Assembly: GCA_035442025.1 (NCBI GenBank)
Contig: DAORPQ010000003.1
Span: 62,001-126,000 of the forward strand
Reading direction: 5' to 3'
DNA: 64,000 nucleotides
From: Competibacter_A sp003527885
GTDB taxonomy: Bacteria; Pseudomonadota; Gammaproteobacteria; Competibacterales; Competibacteraceae
This document shows, piece by piece, positions 18,008 through 25,749 of this stretch (position 1 is its first letter; the number at the start of each line of letters is the position of its first letter). Under the pieces are notes generated by a model. The model did not search any database. It was not told where the DNA came from and saw only the letters and a program-made list of their open reading frames with translations. The position numbers were made by a program, and so were the translations under genes.

Positions 18008-19141
18008 ATGAACGGCGCGGCCGCACGAAGCGGAGACGGCGCGGGTCGGCTGGCGCTGGCGGCGCTGCTGGCGCTGGGCCTACACGCGGCAGTGCTTTTC
18101 GCGCCGCCGGCCGATGGGTGGTCGCTGCGTTTTCCCAAACCGCCGCGTTTCGATGTGCTGCTACTCCCGCCGGTAGCACGGCCCACTCCAGCCGAACCGC
18201 CGGTTTTCGGTCCCGAACCGGCCCAGCCCGCACCGGCCGGAGCGGACCCGACCGCTCGCGCCAGCGTTTCGATGCCGGCGACCGCGCCGCCTTCGGCGCT
18301 GACACCAGCCGCAGCCCCGGTAACCCCCGCACCCGCCCCGCCCGCTCAAAACCAAGCCGCGAAACCGGCGCTAGCCAAGCCGGCGACTCCCGGAGCGGCG
18401 CGAAAACCGGCCCCGAAAGCAGCCGCGCCAAACCGGCCGGCCGTCGCGGTCAAAACCATGCCCAAACCGCGGACGAGCGACGCCGCGCCGACCTCGCGGC
18501 CGCAACCCCGGCCGTCGCCAAAACCAGCGCCAAACCTGCCCGACAAGCCGCTTGACCCACCGCGAACGACGGTTGCGCCATCGATTCAGCCGCCTTCGCC
18601 GCCGGTCAAACCGGCCGCTTCCGTAGTCGCCTCCGAACCGAGCGACCCCACCCCCCGGCCGGAACGGCTGCGGCGAGGCGGCTCGGATGCGGGTTCCGGC
18701 CGCCGTGGCCGTTTGGACAGCAGCGCGCTGTTGGGCCAGATCGCCAGCCTCGAAACGGCAACCCAGCGGCGCGAGAATGCGACCGCGCGCGGCAAACGGG
18801 TCAATCCGCGAGACACCCAGTCCCCGGAAGGCTTTTATATCGCCGCCTGGGTGCGCAAGGTCGAACAAATCGGCGAAATGAATTTTCCCGATATTGCCCG
18901 CAAGCTGGACTTGAACGCTGGCCCGGTGTTGGATGTGTCCATCCGGGCGGACGGTTCCTTGCAAGAGGTGCGCGTGGTCCGTTCCTCCGGCAACGCCGAA
19001 CTGGATCGCGCGGCGCAACGCATCGTCAAGCTCGGCGCGCCTTACGCCCCCTTTTCAGCGCAATTACGCCAGCATTACGATGTCTTATCCATTGCCCGCC
19101 CGTGGCGTTTTGAACCGGCCGGCCGGTTGCGCGCGCGCTGA
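18008..19141 (+). CDS. TonB-like energy transducer
   Basis: 377 residues from ATG 18008; a GTG six bases earlier is an alternative. A short cytoplasmic start, one membrane segment (LALAALLALGLHAAVLF, about 15-31), a very long Pro/Ala/Lys-rich periplasmic span (about 50-230), then a TonB C-terminal domain (about 275-370) with V-L-D-V-S-I-R-A-D-G-S-L-Q-E-V and a P-W-R-F-E end. TonB proteins carry proton-motive energy to outer-membrane receptors. In P. aeruginosa the gene at this place (tonB3) is needed for twitching motility and pilus assembly, so by position this may serve pili rather than iron uptake. No exbB/exbD neighbours are present. Confidence 0.85.
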   Translation: MNGAAARSGDGAGRLALAALLALGLHAAVLFAPPADGWSLRFPKPPRFDVLLLPPVARPTPAEPPVFGPEPAQPAPAGADPTARASVSMPATAPPSALTPAAAPVTPAPAPPAQNQAAKPALAKPATPGAARKPAPKAAAPNRPAVAVKTMPKPRTSDAAPTSRPQPRPSPKPAPNLPDKPLDPPRTTVAPSIQPPSPPVKPAASVVASEPSDPTPRPERLRRGGSDAGSGRRGRLDSSALLGQIASLETATQRRENATARGKRVNPRDTQSPEGFYIAAWVRKVEQIGEMNFPDIARKLDLNAGPVLDVSIRADGSLQEVRVVRSSGNAELDRAAQRIVKLGAPYAPFSAQLRQHYDVLSIARPWRFEPAGRLRAR

Positions 19142-19192
19142 GCGACGGGTAAAACCGGGTCAATTTTTTACTGGAAAGCGCCTGAAAGCACC

Positions 19193-19570
19193 ATGTCCGC
19201 CGCTTGTCCCTTCTGCTCCCCGCCGCCGGAACGGCTCGTGGGCCAAACCGCGCGCGTTCTGGCGATCCCCGACGAATGGCCGGTTTCACCGGGACACACT
19301 CTGTTGTTGCCGCGCCGGCATGTGGTTTCGGTGGCTGGCTTGAACATCGTGGAATGGGTCGAACTGGGCCAATTGCTGACGGAAATCCGCGCGCTGCTGC
19401 TGGCGGAACTGCATCCTGACGGCTTCAGCGTCGGCATCGAGGAGGGTGCGGCGGGTCAGGCGGTGAGGCACCTGCACCTGCATCTGATCCCGCGCTATCG
19501 CGGCGACCAGCCCGATCCGCGCGGCGGCATCCACCGGATTTCTCCCGACAAGGCGCGCTATCGGCCGTGA
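19193..19570 (+). CDS. HIT family nucleotide hydrolase/transferase
   Basis: 125 residues, a complete small HIT protein. N-terminal C-P-F-C (residues 5-8) suggests a partial metal site. W-P-V-S-P-G-H-T-L-L-L-P-R-R-H follows at about 29-43. The family signature H-L-H-L-H-L-I-P-R lies at about 93-101, its middle histidine being the nucleophile that attacks the alpha-phosphate of nucleotide substrates. Physiological substrate is not deducible. It sits between the TonB-like gene and yqgE, an insertion compared with the Pseudomonas order. Confidence 0.88.
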   Translation: MSAACPFCSPPPERLVGQTARVLAIPDEWPVSPGHTLLLPRRHVVSVAGLNIVEWVELGQLLTEIRALLLAELHPDGFSVGIEEGAAGQAVRHLHLHLIPRYRGDQPDPRGGIHRISPDKARYRP

Positions 19571-19702
19571 CAGCCGACGTCGCGGACGATTCGGTCAACA
19601 CGTTGCAACGAGGCCCTGCCCGAGCCGACCGCCCCAGCACACCATGCGCCCGGACGCGGCCACCCGCGCCCGCTTGTCAAGCAACCGGTGAATTCCGATA
19701 CT

Positions 19703-20272
19703 ATGACCATGATTGAAACCACCTATCTGACCGACCAGTTCCTGATCGCGATGCCGACCCTGGCCGACCCGAACTTTTTTCAGACGGTGACGTATATCAG
19801 CGAGCACAACGCCAGCGGCGCGCTGGGACTGGTCATCAACCGACCGCTGGACTTGTCGCTCGGGCAACTGCTGGAACATCTGGAAATCGCCACCGACCGG
19901 CCCGATCTCGCCGCCCTGCCGGTCTATCAAGGCGGCCCGGTCCAACCGGAGCAAGGCTTCGTCATCCACAGTCCGGCCGGTCAATGGGGTGCGACCCTAC
20001 ACGTTACCGAGCACATCGGCATCACCACGTCCCGGGATATCCTGCAAGCGGTCGCCCGCGGCGAAGGGCCCCAATACCTGCTGGTCACTCTCGGCTACGC
20101 CGGCTGGGGGCCGGGCCAGTTGGAGCAGGAAATGGCGGACAACGCCTGGCTGTCGACCCCGGCCGATAGCGATATCCTGTTCCACAAGCCCAGCGACCAG
20201 CGTTGGGCCGCCGCCGCCGCCTTGTTGGGAATCGACCTGAATTTGCTGTCCGCCCATGTCGGCCACGCCTGA
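19703..20272 (+). CDS. yqgE: UPF0301/YqgE (AlgH-like) protein
   Basis: 189 residues from ATG 19703; ATG 19709 and GTG 19688 are other in-frame choices. The family hallmarks are all present: Y-L-T-D-Q-F-L-I-A-M-P at the N-terminus, Y-I-S-E-H-N-A-S-G-A-L-G-L-V-I-N-R-P (about 35-52), V-Y-Q-G-G-P-V (about 76-82) and G-Y-A-G-W-G-P-G-Q-L-E-x-E (about 132-144). No biochemical activity is established for the family. It overlaps ruvX by 17 bp, as it commonly does in gammaproteobacteria, and the pair is often co-regulated with pyrimidine genes. Confidence 0.95.
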   Translation: MTMIETTYLTDQFLIAMPTLADPNFFQTVTYISEHNASGALGLVINRPLDLSLGQLLEHLEIATDRPDLAALPVYQGGPVQPEQGFVIHSPAGQWGATLHVTEHIGITTSRDILQAVARGEGPQYLLVTLGYAGWGPGQLEQEMADNAWLSTPADSDILFHKPSDQRWAAAAALLGIDLNLLSAHVGHA

Positions 20273-20741
20273 CGGCGGTGCGGCCGGCGCGGCTCCGACC
20301 CACCGGATCGCGCTGGGTTTCGACTTCGGTCGGGCCCGCATCGGCGTCGCCATCGGTGAAGCGGTGACCGGCTCCGCCCGCCCCCTGCACACCTTGCCGG
20401 TCCGCCAGCAGCGCCCCGACTGGAACGCCATCGAGCGGATCATCGCCGAATGGCGACCGGACGTGTTGGTGATCGGGGTGCCGCGCCATGCCGACGATAC
20501 CGCCAATGCCGTCACTGAGGCCGCCTTGCGCTTCAGCCGCCAGCTGCACGGGCGCTTTCGGCTGCCGGTGGCCACCATCGACGAGCGGCTATCATCCTGG
20601 GAGGCCGAACGGCGGCGCTCCGAGGCCGGCCACCGTCGCCGCGGCGCGGTCGCCTCCGACGCCGAAGCGGCGGCGGTCATTCTGGAAAGCTGGTTCAACC
20701 AACAACGGAATCCCCTCTCATGCGCGACGCCGAATTCCTGA
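20256..20741 (+). CDS. ruvX: Holliday junction resolvase-like RuvX/YqgF
   Basis: 161 residues with the RNase H-like fold. The first catalytic Asp lies in A-L-G-F-D-F-G-R-A-R-I-G (about 18-29), the second acidic position in T-I-D-E-R-L-S-S, and a late D-A-E-A-A-A-V-I-L motif carries the third Asp. Members are implicated in 16S rRNA 5'-end maturation and were once proposed as Holliday junction resolvases. The start at ATG 20256 lies inside yqgE. The end overlaps pyrR by 22 bp, giving a tightly packed unit. Confidence 0.95.
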   Translation: MSATPDGGAAGAAPTHRIALGFDFGRARIGVAIGEAVTGSARPLHTLPVRQQRPDWNAIERIIAEWRPDVLVIGVPRHADDTANAVTEAALRFSRQLHGRFRLPVATIDERLSSWEAERRRSEAGHRRRGAVASDAEAAAVILESWFNQQRNPLSCATPNS

Positions 20742-21217
20742 TCGAGGCCATGGCCGTACAACTGCGCGAGCTGCTGGCCCGGCGCGGCATCGCCGATCCG
20801 GCACTGGTCGGCATCCACACCGGCGGAGTTTGGGTCGCCGACCGCCTGCGCCAGCGGCTCGACGTGGTCGCGCCGCTGGGCAAACTCGACATTTCCTTCT
20901 ACCGCGACGACTTCAGCCGGATTGGCGTCAACCCCCAGGTCCGCCCTTCGGAACTGCCGTTCGATGTGGACGACCGTCATCTGGTGTTGGTCGACGATGT
21001 GCTGTATACGGGCCGCACCATCCGCGCCGCGCTCAACGAGCTGTTCGATTACGGCCGGCCGGCTTCGGTGCTGCTGGCGGTGCTGGTGGATCGCGGCGGC
21101 CGGGAGCTGCCGATCGAAGCCCACGTCGCCGGCTCCCGGCTGGAGCTGCCGGCCGACAGCCACATCCAGCTGACCGGACCCGAACCCTTGCAACTGTTGC
21201 TTCGGAACGCCCCGTGA
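20720..21217 (+). CDS. pyrR: PyrR-like bifunctional regulator / uracil phosphoribosyltransferase
   Basis: 165 residues. The PRPP-binding signature L-V-L-V-D-D-V-L-Y-T-G-R-T (about 92-104) and the type I phosphoribosyltransferase fold are clear. I-H-T-G-G-V-W-V-A near 31-39 is the PPi-loop region. In Firmicutes PyrR is an attenuation protein that binds pyr mRNA. In Pseudomonas-type bacteria it sits before pyrB and its regulatory role is less settled. I see no PyrR-binding attenuator hairpin before pyrB; the genes overlap instead (GTG of pyrB over the pyrR TGA). Confidence 0.95.
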   Translation: MRDAEFLIEAMAVQLRELLARRGIADPALVGIHTGGVWVADRLRQRLDVVAPLGKLDISFYRDDFSRIGVNPQVRPSELPFDVDDRHLVLVDDVLYTGRTIRAALNELFDYGRPASVLLAVLVDRGGRELPIEAHVAGSRLELPADSHIQLTGPEPLQLLLRNAP

Positions 21218-22194
21218 GCGCCGCCAACGTGCAGCTGGACTCTCAAGGCCGCTTGCTGCACTTCCTGACCGTGGAAGGGCTGAGCCGCCGTCATCTGACG
21301 GAGATTCTGGACACCGCCGAATCGTTGCACGGCGTGGCCGAGCGCCGGGTCAAGAAGCTGCCCACCCTGCACGGCAAGACCGTGGTCAACCTGTTTTTCG
21401 AGGCCAGCACCCGCACCCGCACCACGTTCGAACTGGCGGCCAAGCGGCTGTCGGCCGACGTGTTGACGCTCAATATCGCCACCTCGTCGGCCGTCAAGGG
21501 CGAAACCTTGCTCGACACCCTGCAAAACATCGAGGCGATGCAGTGCGACATGTTCGTGGTGCGCCACCAGCAAAGCGGCGCGGCCGAATTCATCGCCCGC
21601 CACGTCAAACCGCACATCGCGGTCTTGAACGCCGGCGACGGCCGCCACGCCCACCCCACCCAGGGGATGCTGGACGTGTTTACCATCCGCCGCCACAAAC
21701 CGGATTTCGGCAACCTGCAAATCGCCATCGTCGGCGACATCCTGCATTCGCGGGTGGCGCGCTCGCTGATCCATGCCCTCAGCATTCTCGGCGCCGCCGA
21801 AATCCGGGTGGTCGCACCCCGCACCCTGTTGCCGGCCGAGGTAGAGAATCTGGGGGTGCGGGTGTTTCTCGACCCGCGCGCGGGTTTGCGGGATGCCGAT
21901 GCCGTGGTGATGCTGCGCTTGCAGCGGGAACGGATGGAAGGCGCGTTGCTGCCGACCGAACAGGAATTCTTCCAGCGCTACGGACTGACCGAGGAGCGGC
22001 TGGCGCTGGCCAAGCCGGACGCCATCGTCATGCATCCCGGCCCGATCAATCGCGGTGTGGAAATCGACTCCCGGGTGGCCGACGGGCCGCGTTCGGTTAT
22101 TCTGGAACAGGTCACCAACGGTATCGCCGTGCGCATGGCGATCATGTCGATCACCTTGGGCAATCACGCCCGGCCGGCCGGGGAGAACCTCTGA
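21214..22194 (+). CDS. pyrB: Aspartate carbamoyltransferase catalytic subunit
   Basis: 326 residues from GTG 21214, which overlaps the pyrR stop as GTGA. Catalyses carbamoyl phosphate + aspartate to carbamoyl aspartate, the committed pyrimidine step. The carbamoyl phosphate site F-F-E-A-S-T-R-T-R-T-T-F-E (about 59-71) and H-P-T-Q-G-M-L-D (about 147-154) are intact. So are the late P-D-A-I-V-M-H-P-G-P-I-N-R-G-V-E-I motifs. It belongs to the class B ATCases that assemble with a DHOase-like partner. No pyrI is nearby, and the partner is the next gene, coupled by a 1-base stop/start overlap. Confidence 0.97.
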   Translation: MSAANVQLDSQGRLLHFLTVEGLSRRHLTEILDTAESLHGVAERRVKKLPTLHGKTVVNLFFEASTRTRTTFELAAKRLSADVLTLNIATSSAVKGETLLDTLQNIEAMQCDMFVVRHQQSGAAEFIARHVKPHIAVLNAGDGRHAHPTQGMLDVFTIRRHKPDFGNLQIAIVGDILHSRVARSLIHALSILGAAEIRVVAPRTLLPAEVENLGVRVFLDPRAGLRDADAVVMLRLQRERMEGALLPTEQEFFQRYGLTEERLALAKPDAIVMHPGPINRGVEIDSRVADGPRSVILEQVTNGIAVRMAIMSITLGNHARPAGENL

Positions 22195-23480
22195 TGCGCA
22201 CCGTCATTCGCGGCGGCCGGTTGATCGATCCCGCCCACCACCTCGATACGGTCACCGATCTGTTCATCGCCGGGGGGCGGATCGCCGGTGTCGGCCGCGC
22301 CCCGGACGGTTTCACGGCCGAACGGGTCATCGACGCGCGCGAACGCATCGTTTGTCCCGGCCTGATCGACCTTTGCGCCCGCTTGCGCGAGCCGGGCCAG
22401 GAACACAAAGCGACCATCGCCAGCGAGGCGCGGGCCGCCGCCGCCGCCGGCATCACCACCCTGGTCTGTCCGCCCGACACCGATCCCGTCATCGACGAAC
22501 CGGCGGTGGTGGAACTGATCCGCCGCCGTGCCGAGGCCGCCGGCCAAGCGCGGGTGCTGACCCTGGGCGCCCTCACCTACCGCTTGCGTGGGGAACGGCT
22601 GGCGGAAATGGCCGCGCTGCAAGACGCCGGTTGCGTCGGCGTCAGCGACGGCGGCCGGCCCATCGCCAATACGCTGGTCTTGCGGCGGGCGCTGGAATAC
22701 GCCGCGACTTTCGGCCTGACGGTGTTCCTGACCCCGCTCGATGCCTGGCTGGGACACGGCCTGGCCCACGAAGGACAGGTCGCGACCCGGATGGGCCTGT
22801 CCGGTATTCCGACGGCGGCCGAAACCGGCACCCTGGCCCGCGATCTCGAACTGATCCGCGACATCGGCGTGCGCGTGCATTTCTGCCGGTTGTCCAGCGC
22901 GCGTTCCGTGGAGCTGGTGGCGCGCGCCCGCGCCGAGGGGCTGCCGGTGACCGCCGATGTCGCCGTGCATCACCTCCATCTCACCGAAGTGGATTTGGCC
23001 GGCTTCGACAGTCACTGCCACGTCCGGCCACCGCTGCGCGGCGCCCGCGACCGGGACGCCTTGCGAGACGGCCTGGCCAAGGGGGTATTAGATGCCCTGT
23101 GCTCCGACCATCAGCCGCACGAACCCGACGCCAAGCAGGCGCCTTTCGGCGATACCGAGCCGGGCATCTCCGGTCTGGACACCTTGCTGGGATTGAGCGT
23201 GCGTCTGGCGCGGGATGAAACGCTATCATTGCCGGTGGTAGTGGAGCGGCTGACCTGCGGGCCGGCGCGAATCTTGGGGATAGACAGCGGCCATCTGGGA
23301 ACGGGCGCGACGGCCGACCTTTGCATCTTCGATCCCGACACCGACTGGCGGGTGGCGCCCGACACCTTGCACAGCCGCGGTCAGAACAGCCCGTTCCTGG
23401 GTTGGGAGCTGCCGGGGCGGGTCAGCCATACCTTGCTGGAAGGACGGGTGGTGTACGGGGATGACCGTGGGCCGACCTAA
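22194..23480 (+). CDS. pyrC: Inactive dihydroorotase-like subunit PyrC' (PyrX)
   Basis: 428 residues starting at ATG 22194, overlapping the pyrB TGA. It has the overall DHOase amidohydrolase fold: G-L-I-D-L near 61, R-E-P-G-Q, V-C-P-P-D-T-D-P-V-I-D, and S-D-H-Q-P-H near 303. The zinc-binding H-x-H of active enzymes (normally L-I-D-x-H-V-H-L-R-E-P-G) reads C-A-R-L-R-E-P-G here, so both metal histidines are gone. In P. aeruginosa the pyrB-linked PyrC' is likewise inactive and is needed only to assemble ATCase. I infer the same structural role, with a functional pyrC elsewhere. Confidence 0.93.
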   Translation: MRTVIRGGRLIDPAHHLDTVTDLFIAGGRIAGVGRAPDGFTAERVIDARERIVCPGLIDLCARLREPGQEHKATIASEARAAAAAGITTLVCPPDTDPVIDEPAVVELIRRRAEAAGQARVLTLGALTYRLRGERLAEMAALQDAGCVGVSDGGRPIANTLVLRRALEYAATFGLTVFLTPLDAWLGHGLAHEGQVATRMGLSGIPTAAETGTLARDLELIRDIGVRVHFCRLSSARSVELVARARAEGLPVTADVAVHHLHLTEVDLAGFDSHCHVRPPLRGARDRDALRDGLAKGVLDALCSDHQPHEPDAKQAPFGDTEPGISGLDTLLGLSVRLARDETLSLPVVVERLTCGPARILGIDSGHLGTGATADLCIFDPDTDWRVAPDTLHSRGQNSPFLGWELPGRVSHTLLEGRVVYGDDRGPT

Positions 23481-23740
23481 GGCAGCAGGTCGGCCGCAGC
23501 AACAACGGCACGATCCGGGCCGGCGCGCGGCCACATGCCACCCTCCCGTTGCAGCACCACCCAGGATTGATTGCCACCACCTTCAGGATCGCGCTGGATT
23601 TCGAGGCCGCCGCCTTGAAGGTTGACGCTCCGATACGCGCCGATCCCGCTGCGCGCGTAGATGGCCTGCTTGATTTTGCGGTCCAGCGCCAGCGAGCGAT
23701 CGGCCGCTCCGACGACGAACACGGCAGTCGTCGGGTGATC
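23477..23740 (-). pseudogene. Relic of an Uma2-family (DUF820) nuclease gene
   Basis: The minus-strand frame encodes about 88 residues with the C-terminal half of an Uma2 domain. It shows V-V-G-A-A-D-R-S-L-A-L-D-R-K (family: V-V-E-V-A-D-S-S-L-A-Y-D-R), I-Y-A-R-S-G-I (family Y-A-x-A-G-I), a V-N-L strand, R-D-P-E-G-G, and the terminal A-A-A-D-L-L-P. The N-terminal half is absent or scrambled by stops and frame changes between 23740 and 23840. The catalytic Glu of the V-E-V strand is Gly. Its end overlaps the pyrC' end by 4 bp. Uma2 genes are frequently mobile and multicopy, so this looks like a dead insertion in the pyrC'-PyrK-like gap. Confidence 0.65.
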
Positions 23741-23883
23741 TCCTGTAGCACTATGCCTTCATATTGTGGTTTCGGGTCCAGCGATGGACCGGCGCCATCA
23801 TCGCGCCCATTAGACAACTGCTGCTTCAAGCATCAGGATCGACGTTAGCGGCCGAAACTGACCGAACGACCAACGAGTGAATC

Positions 23884-24582
23884 ATGAACGAACTCATAGC
23901 GGCAACCGACCGCGTTCTACTGCGTCAGGACTATCCCGGCGGCTATACCCTGCTGCGCGTCACCACCGAACTCTCCGCCAAAATTCTGCCGGGCCATGCG
24001 TTGCGGATCGACGGCGCGCTCTGGCCGGTGTTGCAGCCCGCGCCCGCGCCCGCGTGGGTGGAATGCCTGCAACGCGATGTCGCGCCCCCAGACCCGGACC
24101 ACCCCCTCTCCGTCAGCGGCCCGTTCGGCGCACCGTTCGACCTTGACGCCGCCACCCCACGCGCACTGCTATTCGCGGATAACGACGGCCTCGCGCAGAT
24201 CGTCTTTCTGGCGAGAATGCTGCGCGCCCGGCAGCCTCGGGTCAAACCTTTCGCGATCTTCGATCTGCAACCGCCGCTGCCGTTCCGACCGCCGCCTTCC
24301 AAGATCATCACGCCCGGCTTGCCGGCCGGGGTCATCGCCGCGTTGCCCTTGTTGGAGGATTGGAACATTCCCAATCGGATCGCTTGCCCCTGCGGCGACC
24401 AGGCCGGCTGTTTCGAGGGCAAAGCCACCGAATTGGCCCGAGGCTGGCTGGACATCTCGCAAGGGGTGGCCGATGTGACCGCCTTCGCCTGCGGCGGCCA
24501 CGCCCTGCTGGATGCCGTCCGCGAGTTGGCCGACCGTTATCAGTTGCCCCGCCAAACGCGCGCCGCTGTGGGAGCCCGTTAA
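23884..24582 (+). CDS. PyrK-like flavoprotein reductase without the C-terminal iron-sulfur motif
   Basis: 232 residues resembling ferredoxin-NADP reductase folds. The N-terminal half is FAD-domain-like: G-G-Y-T-L-L-R-V-T near 19-27, L-P-G-H-A-L-R-I, and V-S-G-P-F-G-A-P-F near 78-86. The NAD-domain-like half has A-L-L-F-A-D-N-D-G-L-A-Q-I-V-F-L-A and ends in V-T-A-F-A-C-G-G-H-A-L-L-D-A-V, matching the PyrK pattern V-x-x-C-G-P-x-x-M-L. PyrK proteins carry electrons from dihydroorotate dehydrogenase B to NAD and bind [2Fe-2S] with a cysteine cluster after this motif. Here only about 20 residues follow and the cluster is missing. Two cysteine pairs (C-P-C-G, A-G-C-F) lie earlier. Its place after pyrC' suggests a pyrimidine link, but the function is unproven. 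Confidence 0.6.
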   Translation: MNELIAATDRVLLRQDYPGGYTLLRVTTELSAKILPGHALRIDGALWPVLQPAPAPAWVECLQRDVAPPDPDHPLSVSGPFGAPFDLDAATPRALLFADNDGLAQIVFLARMLRARQPRVKPFAIFDLQPPLPFRPPPSKIITPGLPAGVIAALPLLEDWNIPNRIACPCGDQAGCFEGKATELARGWLDISQGVADVTAFACGGHALLDAVRELADRYQLPRQTRAAVGAR

Positions 24583-24585
24583 ACC

Positions 24586-25626
24586 CTATTGTCGGAAAGA
24601 GGCTTTGTTCTGCGCGTAGGTGATGGCCTCGTCGCGGTTGACCAACCCCTTCTTGATCAGATCCAGCAAATGCTGGTCGAGGGTCTGCATCCCGTAGGCG
24701 GCGCCGGTCTGGATGGAGGAATACATCTGGGCCACCTTGTCTTCGCGGATCAGGTTGCGGATCGCTGGCACGCCGACCATGATTTCCCAAGCGGCGGTGC
24801 GACCGCCGCCCTTTTTCTTGAGCAGCGCCTGCGAAATCACCGCCCGCAGCGATTCGGACAGCATCGAGCGCACCATCGGTTTCTCGCCGGCGGGGAACAC
24901 GTCGATGATGCGGTCGATGGTCTTGGGGGCGGAACTGGTGTGCAGGGTGCCGAACACCAAGTGGCCGGTTTCGGAGGCGGTCAGCGCCAGCCGGATGGTT
25001 TCCTGATCGCGCATTTCGCCGACCAGGATGATGTCGGGGTCCTCGCGCAGCGCCGAACGCAGCGCCTCGTTGAAGCCGAGCGTGTCGCGGTGCACCTCGC
25101 GCTGGTTGATCAGACAGCGCTGGCTCTGGTGGACGAACTCGATGGGGTCTTCGATGGTCAGGATATGACCGTACTCGTTCTTGTTGATGTGATCGATCAT
25201 CGCCGCCAGGGTGGTGGACTTACCCGAACCGGTCGGGCCGGTGACCAGGACCAGACCACGCGGGGCGGCGATCAAATCCCGGAATACCTGCGGGCAGCCG
25301 AGGTCCTCCAAGCTCTTGATCTGGGTGGGAATGGTGCGGAACACGCCGGCCGCGCCGCGGTCCTGGTTGAAGGCGTTGACGCGGAACCGGGCCAGCTTCG
25401 GGATTTCGAACGAAAAGTCGCACTCCAGAAACTCGTCGTAATCCTTGCGCTGCTTGTCGTTCATGATGTCATAGATCAGACCATGCACCATTTTGTGGTC
25501 CAGCGGCGGCACATTGATGCGGCGCACGTCGCCATCGACCCGGATCATCGGCGGCAATCCGGCCGAAAGATGCAAGTCCGACGCATTGTTGCTGACTGAA
25601 AAACCTAATAATTCGTCAAGGGTCAC
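24586..25626 (-). CDS. pilT: Type IV pilus retraction ATPase PilT
   Basis: 346 residues from GTG 25626, chosen because AGGAG lies about 9 bases upstream and the protein then begins V-T-L-D-E-L-L like known PilT. It powers pilus retraction at the inner membrane. N-terminal PAS-like domain (A-S-D-L-H-L-S-A-G), Walker A G-P-T-G-S-G-K-S-T (about 131-139), Asp box, Walker B I-L-V-G-E-M-R-D (about 198-205), His box H-L-V-F-G-T-L-H-T-S, and the C-terminal A-I-R-N-L-I-R-E (PilT A-I-R-N-L-I-R-E motif) are all present. Only one PilT-type gene is here; pilU is not adjacent. Stop codons of this gene and the PyrK-like gene are 3 bp apart and convergent. Confidence 0.98.
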   Translation of the reverse strand: MTLDELLGFSVSNNASDLHLSAGLPPMIRVDGDVRRINVPPLDHKMVHGLIYDIMNDKQRKDYDEFLECDFSFEIPKLARFRVNAFNQDRGAAGVFRTIPTQIKSLEDLGCPQVFRDLIAAPRGLVLVTGPTGSGKSTTLAAMIDHINKNEYGHILTIEDPIEFVHQSQRCLINQREVHRDTLGFNEALRSALREDPDIILVGEMRDQETIRLALTASETGHLVFGTLHTSSAPKTIDRIIDVFPAGEKPMVRSMLSESLRAVISQALLKKKGGGRTAAWEIMVGVPAIRNLIREDKVAQMYSSIQTGAAYGMQTLDQHLLDLIKKGLVNRDEAITYAQNKASFRQ

Positions 25627-25691
25627 AGCCGGTGCTCCTAAGTGTGCCGGGAATCGTCCGCCGGCGGACGGCTCTATAAAGCGGATTTCGA

Positions 25692-25719
25692 ATAGTATAT
25701 AGCGCAAAATCCTTGTAAA
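25692..25719 (-). promoter_or_regulatory. Candidate sigma-70 promoter for pilT
   Basis: On the minus strand TTTACA (25719-25714), a 16-base spacer, and TACTAT (25697-25692), about 65 bases before the pilT GTG. It sits in the AT-rich part of the 123-bp pilT/yggS divergent gap. yggS must also be served from here but no clear plus-strand boxes were found. Confidence 0.45.
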
Positions 25720-25749
25720 CCGCCCGGCCATCCCGCGAGAGACCCCAAC

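Noticed and set aside
20488..21213. 5' extension of the pyrB frame through pyrR
   Set aside because: In-frame with pyrB, but the extra residues are Arg/Pro-rich pyrR mirror sequence; GTG 21214 gives the known ATCase start.
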